Of a stretch of 51,575 nucleotides of DNA, positions 25,295 through 33,746 are shown piece by piece (within the stretch, counting starts at the first letter, position 1; every line of letters begins with the position of its first letter). The translations under genes were made by a program, and so were the position numbers. The notes beneath the pieces are model-generated. The model made no database searches. It saw nothing but the letters and a program-made list of their open reading frames with translations, and was not told the origin of the DNA. The stretch is from JBEBGV01 sp040081265 (GTDB lineage: Bacteria > Acidobacteriota > Vicinamibacteria > Vicinamibacterales > UBA2999): contig JBEBGV010000034.1 of the NCBI GenBank assembly GCA_040081265.1, positions 1 to 51,575 of the forward strand, read 5' to 3'.

Positions 25295-25960
25295 TCACCC
25301 TGCTCCTGACGCGAACTCGGAGTCCTCGAGCACATCCACGCGCTCCCGAAACGGATCCGCGACCGGGACCGGATCTGACTTCACCCCACAAATTGCCATC
25401 TCGACTCGCATCCCCGCGCGCCTCAGCATCGCCGCGCACGCCCTCAAATGCCCACCCGTCGTCACGACGTCATCGATGAGGACACAACGTCCCGGCAGCT
25501 CCCCGCCCCCTTCTCGCATGCGCAGATGCTCGAAGAGGTCCGCTGCGCTGCGCGACCCACCACCCGCGCTGGCTGATATCCGTGCTCGATCCCATCGCAA
25601 GACATCAAGAACGCTGAAGGCCCCGCCAGACTCGCGCTCCACCGCCCGCGCCAGCGCCGTCGTCCGACACAACGTCATCCCCACCGCACTGCCCGCATCC
25701 GGCACCGGCACCAGCAGCGCCGACGTCACGCCCCGCTCGACCAGAATGCGAACCGCCATCTCGCCGAACCAGTCAACCGCCTGCCAGGCCGTCTCATTGT
25801 CGATCTGGCGCTTCGCCTCGGCGCCGTGCACGAGAATGTGCCCGTATCCCCGCACCGGACGCCCCTTCAACGCATCGACGAACTTCTTGATGCTGTGGTC
25901 AGCGTCCGTCCATGCGGCGTCCTTCGATGTGCGGTATGTGAAGAGCGACACAACGTCCAT
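25295..25960 (-). CDS. Phosphoribosyltransferase-domain protein (ComF-like core)
   Basis: 222 residues. The PRPP-binding loop CVLIDDVVTTGGHLRACA (about 175-192), preceded by LLVPVPDAGS, marks a type I phosphoribosyltransferase fold like the ComF core, but the N-terminal zinc-binding cysteines of ComF are absent. It may salvage a base or act in a nucleotide-related process; competence function is not implied. ATG 25960 has a GAGGAGGGGG stretch upstream. The gene contains three exact copies of the oriented 11-mer GACRCAACGTC (on the opposite strand to transcription), each in a different reading frame. Confidence 0.7.
   Translation of the reverse strand: MDVVSLFTYRTSKDAAWTDADHSIKKFVDALKGRPVRGYGHILVHGAEAKRQIDNETAWQAVDWFGEMAVRILVERGVTSALLVPVPDAGSAVGMTLCRTTALARAVERESGGAFSVLDVLRWDRARISASAGGGSRSAADLFEHLRMREGGGELPGRCVLIDDVVTTGGHLRACAAMLRRAGMRVEMAICGVKSDPVPVADPFRERVDVLEDSEFASGAG
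25481..25957 (+). repeat. Oriented 11-mer GACRCAACGTC, densest cluster
   Basis: Three exact copies lie here at 25481, 25666 and 25947. Seven more start at 27647, 33833, 35417, 39521, 50662, 51034 and 51479; all ten are on the + strand and none was found before 25.4 kb. The bases flanking the 11-mer differ between copies, so the conserved unit is the 11-mer itself. It occurs in genes of both strands, in several reading frames and between genes. Confidence 0.6.
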
Positions 25961-26141
25961 GCGGCCTGCCCCCTCCTCATTGGAGGGCGCAGGCCGCATG
26001 CCAGCAGAACAGAGCAGAGAGAGCGCGTGATGGGCGCGTCACGCGAGCGCGACGCGCCCACCACGCAGTATTTGCCACCCCGCCGCACTCCGCGGTACGC
26101 GGCTGCCGCAACACCGCGCGTCGGCTCCGGCAGCCGCCGCG

Positions 26142-27791
26142 CTACTTCAGATCAAACCGCACCAGCATGCTCACGCGCACTGGCACAGCCTGACCGTCCC
26201 TTGAGCCCGGCGTGAACAGCCACTGCTTCACCGAGTCGACTGCGCTCTGGTCCAGTCCGTAAGCGGTGTCGAGTGATTTCGTTACGACGACGTCTCCAAC
26301 CGTCCCGTCCGCCTTCACAACAGCGCTCAACTCCACCGCGCCTACGATCTTCGCGTCCAACGCCGCCGCCGGATAGAAGGCTTTCACAGAACGTGTTGGA
26401 ATCGGAAGGACCACGCCAGCGTCATCTGCCGAGAACGGTGACTGAGCGACACCTTGAGGCGCGGCCCTATTTCCGTCAGCAAGGCCAGCGACAATCGACT
26501 CTGCCTGCCGCTGCGTGAACGCCCCGGTGAGCAAGGCCGTCGACCCGACGGCACTCCGCACGATCGGTGCGGCGACGAGGCGCCCGTCGACGATGACAGC
26601 TAGCGGCCTTCCGATATGTCCGCGGGTCGCGGCTGTGAGACGCGCGGACGCGGCGCTGTTAAACGTTGTCTCAACCGAGAAGCGGCCATTCTCGGCAGGT
26701 ACAACCCGTGCGCTCGTGACGTCAGACGAGCCCGCGAGCACTTCGGGATGCAGGTAGACGCGACGGCCAGGTGCAACCTCCGACTCAACCAACCCTGCCG
26801 CTGGCTGCTCTTCGGCCAGGCGCAACTCGAGCCGGCTGGCTCCAGCCTGAACGACGGCCCCAAAGTCAGCCGGCACCGCCGACACAACGCCCTGCGTGAC
26901 AGCCCCAAGTAGAACAATGATCCCCGCCGCAACGCCGACGAGACGAATGCGCGACATGTGAACCTCCTTCGACAGGTGGGTAAGCCGCGCCGCCACATGG
27001 CGACGCCGCAGAAACGACAGCGAGGGGACACCCGTAGGCGCGGCGTCAGCAAACGTCAGCAGGGCCTGCATATAGGCTTTGCGCGCTCCCGTGCGTCCGA
27101 CGACCTGTTCATCGATCAGTTGCTCCCGACTCAAATGCAAACGATCGATCACCCACCAGATCGCCGGATGAAACCAGAAGATCGATCGAACGACTTCCTC
27201 GGCGACAATCCACGGCCAATCACCGCGCGCGACATGCGTCAACTCGTGACAGACAACGGCGCGCTGGCCGTCGGGGTCCATGTCGGCCAACTGTCTTGGA
27301 AGCAGGACCGTATGCCGGGATAGTCCAAACGCAGCCGGTCGGTGCAGTTGCTCCGTCCATCGCAACTCTGCGTGCGGTGCAAGCGCGACCCGTAGCGCCT
27401 CGAGGTCTTCTCCGAGTTCCGCTGGGACGCTTGCCGAGCGCAGGCGCCCGAGACGCCACATCCCCAGAACGAGCCAGATAAGGCGAGCCGCAACCCCGGC
27501 ACCCAGAATCCAGAGAACAACTGCGCTGAGCGTCACGCTCGAGGACGCTGGAGCCCCAACGCCAAAGCCAGAGATCGATGCCTCCGTGAATGTCCCTTCG
27601 TCGTGACCACCGGCAACCGCTGCCACCGACAGGGCCGGTAGGGCCAGACACAACGTCCCAACGCCGCGCCAGTACAACAGTCTGGCCCACGGACGTGCCT
27701 CGCCGAGGAGGAGCGCGGCGGTCGCTGCCACAGCGACCACGCACATCACCTGCGTGCAGTAGGCGGCGATTGCGGCCGCCAGGGGCGTCAC
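26142..27791 (-). CDS. BlaR1-like M56 metallopeptidase with SecDF-P1-like and TonB-like domains
   Basis: 549-residue membrane sensor/protease. Residues 1-115 hold about three helices; the gluzincin motif HELTH is at 182-186 with a downstream REQLIDEQVV helix (third ligand), followed by another helix near 290. The periplasmic part contains a SecDF P1-head-like segment (FNSAASARLTAATRGHIGRP, then ALLTGAFTQRQAESIVAGL). The C-terminus is a TonB-like domain (GAVELSAVVKADGTVGDVVV with SVKQWLFTPGSRDG). Family knowledge: M56 proteases cleave the cognate BlaI repressor on signal. It starts with GTG overlapping the blaI stop (GTGA), forming a two-gene operon. Confidence 0.85.
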   Translation of the reverse strand: MTPLAAAIAAYCTQVMCVVAVAATAALLLGEARPWARLLYWRGVGTLCLALPALSVAAVAGGHDEGTFTEASISGFGVGAPASSSVTLSAVVLWILGAGVAARLIWLVLGMWRLGRLRSASVPAELGEDLEALRVALAPHAELRWTEQLHRPAAFGLSRHTVLLPRQLADMDPDGQRAVVCHELTHVARGDWPWIVAEEVVRSIFWFHPAIWWVIDRLHLSREQLIDEQVVGRTGARKAYMQALLTFADAAPTGVPSLSFLRRRHVAARLTHLSKEVHMSRIRLVGVAAGIIVLLGAVTQGVVSAVPADFGAVVQAGASRLELRLAEEQPAAGLVESEVAPGRRVYLHPEVLAGSSDVTSARVVPAENGRFSVETTFNSAASARLTAATRGHIGRPLAVIVDGRLVAAPIVRSAVGSTALLTGAFTQRQAESIVAGLADGNRAAPQGVAQSPFSADDAGVVLPIPTRSVKAFYPAAALDAKIVGAVELSAVVKADGTVGDVVVTKSLDTAYGLDQSAVDSVKQWLFTPGSRDGQAVPVRVSMLVRFDLK

Positions 27792-28165
27792 GACTCGGCC
27801 TCGTCAATCAATCGCTGCAGGGCGGCGCGCTGCGACTTGGACAGCCGGCTGTCAGTGGCGAGGTGTGCCAGCAGCGGAGCAGCCGCTCCATCGAACACGC
27901 GATCGACAAACTCACGAATCAGGGCGGTGAGCGCACGTCCCTTAGGCTGAGTCGAGCGATACCGAAAAGCTCGGCCCTCCGTCGCCTTCGTGAGGTAGCC
28001 CTTCGTCTCCAAGATATTCATCATCGTCATCACCGTCGTGTAGGCGATGCGACGCTGGGCACGCAGGGCCTCGTAGACCTCGCGAACCGTGCTGTCCCCG
28101 CGCCCCCAGATCACTTTCATGATCGCGAGCTCCTGGGACGTCAGTATCGGTAGGGTGCGCTTCAT
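27788..28165 (-). CDS. BlaI/MecI/CopY family transcriptional repressor
   Basis: 125-residue winged-helix repressor: LTSQELAIMKVIWGRGDSTVREVYEAL, then RIAYTTVMTMMNILETKGYLTK (recognition helix) and a C-terminal dimerisation helix. It represses its own operon until the M56 partner is activated. It is the promoter-proximal gene of the pair, and its start lies immediately beside a palindromic site with the TACTAA/TTAGTA arrangement expected for this family. Confidence 0.92.
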   Translation of the reverse strand: MKRTLPILTSQELAIMKVIWGRGDSTVREVYEALRAQRRIAYTTVMTMMNILETKGYLTKATEGRAFRYRSTQPKGRALTALIREFVDRVFDGAAAPLLAHLATDSRLSKSQRAALQRLIDEAES

Positions 28166-28167
28166 GT

Positions 28168-28192
28168 CTACTAATTAGTTAGTACTTAGTAG
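28168..28192. promoter_or_regulatory. Probable BlaI operator
   Basis: TACTAA-TTAG-TTAGTA forms a perfect 6-bp inverted repeat at 28169-28184, and a second TTAGTAG at 28186-28192 repeats the outer half (CTACTAA at 28168). AT-rich TACTA/TAGTA dyads are typical BlaI/MecI/CopY operators. It lies within 30 bases of the blaI start codon, so bound repressor would block the operon promoter. Confidence 0.75.
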
Positions 28193-28656
28193 ATAGTTGT
28201 CAAGTGCGAAGGCCTCCGGCCAGAACGCCCCGGCGCGACGCGGCTCTATGCCCCGTCCTCCGTCGCCGTGTTAGCGCGTCCGCGCGCCCGGTCTGCGGAT
28301 CGAACTAGCTGCGAACTCTCAGGCTCGATTAGGAGTACGCACGCGGTGCGTGGCTGTGCGGAGACTGGTGCCGCCGCGTCCGCAGCGCGCGCCGAAGGGA
28401 GGCGTAGCGGCTGCGGGGGTGTACCCGCGGCGACGATTTGTTCTCTCGCGTCGGCGCGATGCCCCAAATAGGCTAGGCGGGGAGATGGGGTCGCCCTGCA
28501 CAAGTGGGCGGCGCTCCGGTTGTCAAGACTTCCCAAGTCTTGATCGCGTTTTGACTCCCCAACATCATCCATGGGCGGCTGGCCAAGGTATCCTGTCCGG
28601 CCCGATGGGCGTTAGGTCGACGGCCTCATTTGATCAACTTGATGTTGTAGGGACGA
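28193..28656. other. Gene-free stretch with a perfect hairpin
   Basis: No convincing gene; the open frames here have no family features. It contains a perfect 9-bp inverted repeat TCAAGACTT-CCC-AAGTCTTGA at 28523-28543. A 19-base segment at 28530-28548 recurs with two mismatches at 31359-31377, in both cases upstream of a plus-strand gene. It probably carries the promoters of the divergent blaI operon and the gene at 28657. Confidence 0.45.
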
Positions 28657-29523
28657 ATGGCGAACGACAGCGACAGCCCTAAGAAGGGTTACAAATTCTT
28701 TCGCGACCGCGCCAAGGATGCCAGGCCATTCACTGTTGACGACCTCGAAAAGGCCTCCGGTTGGTCGCGTGCGAGCATCGACACCTACAAGTCCAAGCAG
28801 TGGAAGGACCTTCTCGATCGAGCAAGTCCAGGCCACTGGACGGTTCGAAAGGAGTTCTTGCGCTTGTCCGAGCGCGAGTTTCTGGATCACATTAGTCAGA
28901 AGCGACCGCTATTCTCCAGATACCAGCGGAGAGGGCACGAACACTATGTGATGTTCGAATTCTTGTTACCGCTAACTCGGGAGGGTGAGCTACGCGCAGC
29001 TCTTGACGATCTGTTCTATTCCGATACGGTCGAGCAGCGGTTGCGGGAAATAGGTGCCGTCAAGTTGGGCGAAGTGGTCAAGAAGAACGCGGGTGAAGCC
29101 GCGGACGCGTTCTACGCGCGCGTCGTCGCGCTTGCCACCAATCGCTTCGGCGGTTACTCGGTGAGCCACGTATCTGGACGATACAAAGCAGCTGACCTCA
29201 TGACGCGTCACGAGGCACTCGAGTACGTCACAAATGGTGGTCGATATCTGATCGACGAAACGACGGCAGTGGTGCGCTTCATCATCCCGTGCCAGACCGG
29301 AACCTTCACATTCTCGGACACACTCGAACCAACCAGTGAATCACCAGACCTGTTGGATGCTGCGGAGGGAGGGCTTGACGAAGAGGTCGAATTGATTCGA
29401 AAGCTGTTCTTTCTGCTCTTCGTCGAGAGTGTGATTCGCACAGTCAAGGGTGAGGACGAAATATGGCTGGTTGAATCAGGCGTCCGTCGTCGTCTGTATC
29501 GATTGGAGAGAGTGGAGAATTGA
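28657..29523 (+). CDS. Hypothetical protein with HTH-like N-terminus
   Basis: 288 residues, not recognised. The first 60 residues (FTVDDLEKASGWSRASIDTY) look like a helix-turn-helix or arm-type DNA-binding segment; the rest is mixed alpha/beta without signal peptide or membrane helices and ends in the basic GVRRRLYRLERVEN. Codon use is visibly less GC-rich than in the flanking transporter and secretion genes, suggesting acquisition. It stands alone after the hairpin-containing intergenic region. A role in regulation or defence would be a guess. Confidence 0.6.
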   Translation: MANDSDSPKKGYKFFRDRAKDARPFTVDDLEKASGWSRASIDTYKSKQWKDLLDRASPGHWTVRKEFLRLSEREFLDHISQKRPLFSRYQRRGHEHYVMFEFLLPLTREGELRAALDDLFYSDTVEQRLREIGAVKLGEVVKKNAGEAADAFYARVVALATNRFGGYSVSHVSGRYKAADLMTRHEALEYVTNGGRYLIDETTAVVRFIIPCQTGTFTFSDTLEPTSESPDLLDAAEGGLDEEVELIRKLFFLLFVESVIRTVKGEDEIWLVESGVRRRLYRLERVEN

Positions 29524-29803
29524 ATCGGACCGCACGCCACCGGGCTGTACGAACCACCAGCGGTCTTGGTTCGACCGCATCCATCACCGTAGCGAGCCAG
29601 TCCACTCAACCATCGCGGCCATCGACACTGCGCCCACGGTGTCGGTCAGCTGCACTGGATGTGCGTGGCACCGCCGATTGGGTTCGCAGGCGAGACAGCG
29701 GAGGCTGGTACGTCAACTTGCGTCGTGAGAGCGCAGTGAGTTTTGCGGCGGAGGAAGACTTGCGCTGGGCGCCGCGAGATATGTGCTGAAATAGACCGAC
29801 CCG

Positions 29804-29974
29804 ATGCTGAACAACGTGCTCTCGATCGCTGTTGTGCTCGTCTTTGTGGCGCTGGCATTCGCCTTTGCCAAGGGATTCGTTTGGGTTGTCTTCTGGCTCT
29901 CATCACTGGTTCCCCAAACTGGAAGAAAGCACAGGCACGAACGTTGGGGGGAGGATGTTACGAGGCGGAAGTGA
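29804..29974 (+). CDS. Small membrane protein
   Basis: 56-residue frame, ATG to TGA. A long hydrophobic helix spans about residues 6-34 (VLSIAVVLVFVALAFAFA, then FVWVVFWL) followed by a strongly basic tail (RKHRHERWGEDVTRRK), the layout of a single-helix inner-membrane protein with a cytosolic C-terminus. The family is not recognised. No strong Shine-Dalgarno is seen. The 280 bases before it show no convincing gene. Confidence 0.4.
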   Translation: MLNNVLSIAVVLVFVALAFAFAKGFVWVVFWLSSLVPQTGRKHRHERWGEDVTRRK

Positions 29975-30015
29975 CACCTCGCTCAGGCTCGAAGTTGATG
30001 ACGCGGCGGCTGAGC

Positions 30016-31035
30016 CTACCGAGTTGAAAGTGATGAAAGGAACACGCGCATCCGGCGTTCCGTGTCATCCGGCTCGGTCAGAAATTGATAGTGATTTGCC
30101 GGATAAGTGAATATCTGAGCGCCCTTTACATCTTGCGCGAACCGCGCCCGCTCGGTTTCGACTTCTGGCTCGACCTTTGCCAGCAGCGTGTCGGCGCGTG
30201 CGCGAAGCGCTGGGGCGTCGCGAAGCCACGGAAGGACGCCTAAAGGAGTGTCGTCGGAATAGAGCGAGAGCACAGGCGCCTGAACCTTCTTGAAGTTCGG
30301 TGGCGCCGTCGCGGCAACGGTTTGCGCGAAGACGTTCTGTGACGCCCGCTGCCCAACGACGACACCAGCCGCGTCAGTTCTGAGCGTTGCCAGCACTTCA
30401 CCGATCGGGAGTCGGATGCCTCGTATGCGCCGGTAGAACTCTCGGTAGGCCTGCGCATTCGCGCGATCAGCAGCACTGGGCCTCGGCTCCGCCCGAATAA
30501 TGTCTGCCAGCCCCTCCACCCACTTCAATGCGACAGTGTGGTCGAGCCCAGCATCCAGATAGATGACTCCCAATGTGCGCTCGGGATACGCGCCTGCGAA
30601 CGCGGTGATCTCATCTCCTCCAAGTGAGTGTCCGACGAGCAGGGCACGCGCGACCTTCAATTCGTCAAGTGCTGCCCGTATGTGCGCCACCCGCGAGGCC
30701 AAGTCGTAACCGTCGCGCTCGGGCTGGTCAGATTCACCGAAACCGACCCGCGTCACCCCCACCACGCGGAAGCGATCAATGAACCGCGGAGCAAAGTCGT
30801 CGTATACGTGCGCCGAGTGCCCCATCCCGGGAATGAACACAAGGGCCACGCCCGCGCCGCCCCAATCCAGATACGGCACCTGGACGCCCTTCACTGTGAC
30901 CATCGCAACCCGGTGCTGCGCCGAATCGGTTACACGGGATGAGGTTGATGTGAGGGCTGGTTGTTGGGATGAAACGGTGCCTACGGCCAGCGCCAGACTT
31001 AGGCCAAGCGAACTCATCACAAGAGTGCCTCGCAA
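30016..31035 (-). CDS. Secreted alpha/beta hydrolase
   Basis: 339 residues with a leader peptide (about 7-24). VFIPGMGHSAHVYDDF holds the oxyanion region, GHSLGGDE the nucleophile Ser, and the C-terminal ANHYQFLTEPDD a histidine in the expected position, though the usual GH pair is altered to NH. It is an exported esterase or hydrolase-like protein of unknown substrate. The frame begins with TTG, 11 bases after AAGGAG; an ATG six codons in is an alternative start but lies farther from that site. Confidence 0.8.
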   Translation of the reverse strand: MRGTLVMSSLGLSLALAVGTVSSQQPALTSTSSRVTDSAQHRVAMVTVKGVQVPYLDWGGAGVALVFIPGMGHSAHVYDDFAPRFIDRFRVVGVTRVGFGESDQPERDGYDLASRVAHIRAALDELKVARALLVGHSLGGDEITAFAGAYPERTLGVIYLDAGLDHTVALKWVEGLADIIRAEPRPSAADRANAQAYREFYRRIRGIRLPIGEVLATLRTDAAGVVVGQRASQNVFAQTVAATAPPNFKKVQAPVLSLYSDDTPLGVLPWLRDAPALRARADTLLAKVEPEVETERARFAQDVKGAQIFTYPANHYQFLTEPDDTERRMRVFLSSLSTR

Positions 31036-31400
31036 CTGCTCGTCGACTCCTTTCCGGGTGATTCAGCGCAGCATACTCGATACCGGCGTAGTCATAAGAA
31101 TTGCCTGAATGCCCGTCGAGGCACGGCGCGGTGTCGAAAGTAGGGTGGCGGCCTGTTGGCCCGAGGCCTGTGGCGAGAGTGGCGCAGACGGGCGGGCGAG
31201 CGCGGGCAGGCAGGGCAGTGGGTAGCGCGCGCCGGGCGTGGTGACGCCTCGCCCGCACACGGTGTTCTGGCTTGGGGGTATCGTTGGTAAGGCAAACAAA
31301 TGGGGGGGCGCACCCCGTAAATGCTGTGCGGCAGGGGTTTGTCGCCTCGCGGTCAGGATTCCCAGTTCTTGATCGCGGCGGTAGACTTCAAGGCCTCCGC
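31036..31400. other. Gene-free stretch, GC-rich
   Basis: No gene was recognised. The central part (31120-31260) is very GC-rich and G-skewed on the + strand. The segment 31359-31377 repeats, with two mismatches, a 19-base stretch at 28530-28548. The region should carry divergent promoters for the hydrolase and the CYTH gene. Confidence 0.35.
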
Positions 31401-31934
31401 ATGGACATCGACCCAACGATCGCCGCCGCGCTCGGGTTTCCCAAGCCGATGTATACGAACGTTGAACGGGAACGGCGATGGCTGTGTCACGACGTGCCCC
31501 GTGAGCTGATTCGCGAGACGTGGACCATCACTGATCTGTATGTCACGGGGGCGCGGTTACGACTGCGTGAAATGCGGCCTGCCGGGGGCGGTCCGGGTCG
31601 ACTTCGGCTGACTCGCAAAGCGGATGTCGATGCCCGAACGCGCCTGATCACCTCCATCTATCTCCCCGAGGATGAATTCGCGCTTCTCGCCGCCTCACTC
31701 ACGGGCGTCCGACTCACAAAGATTCGACATCGTTTGGTGCTTCCACCGGGAGTGTCGCTCTTATCTGTTGACGAATTTCAGGGCGATCTTAGTGGGCTCG
31801 TCCTCGCGGAGACGGAATTCGAAACGCCGGAGGCATTGGCTGCATTCACGACACTGGACTTCGCAACGCGGGAGGTCACCGATGATCTTCGTTACAGCGA
31901 CGGCTCGCTTGCGAAGAGCGGGATACCGCGGTAG
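31401..31934 (+). CDS. CYTH-domain protein
   Basis: 177 residues of the CYTH (CyaB/thiamine triphosphatase) tunnel fold. NVERERRWL gives the N-terminal ExE-type metal/phosphate-binding signature, LYVTGARLRLREMRP the following strands, LRLTRKADV and IRHRLVLPPG the basic residues, and LVLAETEFET the C-terminal acidic ExE pair. It probably binds or hydrolyses an organic triphosphate in the cytosol. The ATG chosen gives the conserved start; the frame is open upstream. It precedes a GNAT gene by six bases. Confidence 0.72.
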   Translation: MDIDPTIAAALGFPKPMYTNVERERRWLCHDVPRELIRETWTITDLYVTGARLRLREMRPAGGGPGRLRLTRKADVDARTRLITSIYLPEDEFALLAASLTGVRLTKIRHRLVLPPGVSLLSVDEFQGDLSGLVLAETEFETPEALAAFTTLDFATREVTDDLRYSDGSLAKSGIPR

Positions 31935-31940
31935 GCCAGA

Positions 31941-32483
31941 GTGATTCCTGTCCTGGAAAGCCCTCGAATTCGCCTTCAGGAATGGCGCGAGCATGATCTT
32001 GGTGCCATGCATCGCTGGTTGGCGGACGCGGACGTCACACGCTACATAACACTCGGGACCCATAGTCTCTCGGAGACGGAGAAGCATCTTCATCTGTGTC
32101 TGGCTGAGCAGCAACTGCCAGAGCGCACCCGCTACTATCTAGCGGTCGCACTGCAGAACAATTCTGAGATTATCGGCGGCGCCGGATTCGAGTGGCTTTT
32201 CGACGAAAGACGTGAAGGCGACCTGGGTTACTTTCTCTTACCACCGTATTGGGGAAAGGGAATGGGCACTGACTGTGCCCGGTTGGTTCTCCAACTGGCC
32301 TTTACCCATTGTGGCGCCGAGGCAATGCGCGCGTCATGCGATGCCAGAAACGCGGCGTCGGAAAGAGTCATGCAGAAATGCGGAATGCGCCGCGACACGT
32401 CGCTCGAGAATCCAGGGCGCCTTCGTTACGTTATTTCGAGGGCTCAGTGGCTCGGCTCGGAGGAGGCGACTAGGCTGGCCTAA
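31941..32483 (+). CDS. GNAT N-acetyltransferase, RimJ/RimL-like
   Basis: 180 residues: SPRIRLQEWREHDL opening, SEIIGGAGFEWL, GDLGYFLLPPYWGKGMGTDCARLVL with the acetyl-CoA loop, and CDARNAASERVMQKCGMRRD. These are the marks of the Acetyltransf_3/RimJ branch, which acetylates protein N-termini or small molecules. It starts with GTG six bases after the CYTH stop, so the two are probably cotranscribed. Confidence 0.87.
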   Translation: MIPVLESPRIRLQEWREHDLGAMHRWLADADVTRYITLGTHSLSETEKHLHLCLAEQQLPERTRYYLAVALQNNSEIIGGAGFEWLFDERREGDLGYFLLPPYWGKGMGTDCARLVLQLAFTHCGAEAMRASCDARNAASERVMQKCGMRRDTSLENPGRLRYVISRAQWLGSEEATRLA

Positions 32484-32711
32484 TCACCCAGCGACACCGC
32501 ATTGACCTCAACGTCAATAGGCCCTCACGCGGCCTCACACGCCTCGCCGAAGCTGCGCGTAGCTAGCTCCCCCTCAACCACCCTCTCTCAGCACCACTCC
32601 ACACCCAAAATCCTCAACTATTCGCAGAGTGACTGGCGATTTGCTGTGCCGCAAAACCTCCATCCCAGGTTCAGCCGCGACCGCCTCCAAACCACCGAAC
32701 CCAAGACGCAA

Positions 32712-33521
32712 TCAGCGAACGACCGGTGTGAATCGGCGCTTCGCATATTGCCGAAACGCCTCGTCAAATTCCGTCGGAGTCAACTCGAAGACCGCGTCGT
32801 AGGTCCTGTCCTTGCGCGGGATGATTAGGGCGCCCAGAAACCGACGTATGCTCGTCGGCCCCCAGCGACTCTCGATGTAGTCGAATGCAGCGTGCCCCAC
32901 TGCGTAGTTCACGCGCTCGTTGACGAAGCCTCCGCTACCGGTCAGCTGCGATAGGGCCGGGATGGTACCTGCAGCGACGAGCTCGCGCATTAAACGCTCG
33001 TCCTCATCAGGCCAGACACGGACCATGTGAGTCGCAATGCCTTCCTGAATCCAACGCGGCACCCCGCCGTCGCCGCCTTTTCCCGGCTGGATCAGTTCAT
33101 ACATGACGATGTGGGTCAACTCATGGATGAACAGTGCGTCGAGCGGCATAGCGCCGCCTGGGAGGGGGAGCACCATGCGGGTCCGATGCGGACGTAGTGG
33201 CGCGACTTGAGGGCTGTCCGCGTACGCCCCAATCTGTTCTCGCGTCAAGGGACCCGAGAGGGTGAACAAGACTACCGGCACTTTGGAGGCCATCACGAAG
33301 TCCAACCCTGCGCTGATTCGCTCATACGCACGTTCGGCGCTCGGAACGACACGGTCGAGTTCACCCGCTTGCATAGGCAGGTAGTGGAACTCGAAGTGTT
33401 GACTTTCGAGCCGCAACCATGAGGAACGACCAAGGCTCGACTGGGCCGCGGCAGTAGAGGGGTGTGACTGCCACAAGCCGGTAATGAGAATCAGTGCGAT
33501 GGTGAGCGCTCGAAGATGCAT
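32712..33521 (-). CDS. Secreted peptidase MA-like metalloprotease
   Basis: 269 residues with a signal peptide (about 5-26, ending TAAAQS). FEFHYLP at the start of the mature part and the zinc motif ALFIHELTHIVMYEL (HExxH), followed by PRWIQEGIATHMV (downstream Glu ligand), fit the peptidase MA-like gluzincin family. It probably acts in the periplasm or outside the cell. It stands alone, pointing away from the winged-helix regulator. Confidence 0.82.
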   Translation of the reverse strand: MHLRALTIALILITGLWQSHPSTAAAQSSLGRSSWLRLESQHFEFHYLPMQAGELDRVVPSAERAYERISAGLDFVMASKVPVVLFTLSGPLTREQIGAYADSPQVAPLRPHRTRMVLPLPGGAMPLDALFIHELTHIVMYELIQPGKGGDGGVPRWIQEGIATHMVRVWPDEDERLMRELVAAGTIPALSQLTGSGGFVNERVNYAVGHAAFDYIESRWGPTSIRRFLGALIIPRKDRTYDAVFELTPTEFDEAFRQYAKRRFTPVVR

Positions 33522-33705
33522 GGAAGCTCTCCCCTTGCGATGATGTAGCGGTGTAGCAGTCTACCCGGAGCGTTGTTCGTCAGTCAGCTCCAGAGCGGCC
33601 TTCCGCCTAACCCCAGCAGGGAAGGTCGTGGTCAGCCGAAGGCCCCAAGTGACCCTGGGGTGTGCCGCCTCCAGGCACTGTCGCTTTGCACACAAAATCA
33701 ATAGC

Positions 33706-33739
33706 CTGACACTTCAGGGGCCGTCAGCACTCTTACAAT
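33706..33739 (+). promoter_or_regulatory. CTGACA-N22-TACAAT promoter-like site
   Basis: CTGACA at 33706-33711 is followed exactly 22 bases later by TACAAT at 33734-33739, seven bases before the start of the winged-helix/TPR regulator. The same arrangement occurs upstream of the exported protein, trbC and trbG. GTCAG also sits between the two boxes. The 22-base spacing suggests activator dependence rather than a plain sigma-70 promoter. Confidence 0.4.
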
Positions 33740-33746
33740 CGGCGCC

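Noticed and set aside
25080..26030. 316-residue plus-strand frame across the phosphoribosyltransferase gene
   Set aside because: Ser/Pro/Arg-rich shadow; the minus frame carries the PRPP motif.
12064..33521. Integron cassette array
   Set aside because: Genes run on both strands, and no paired GTTRRRY/RYYYAAC sites with hairpins were recognised between them.
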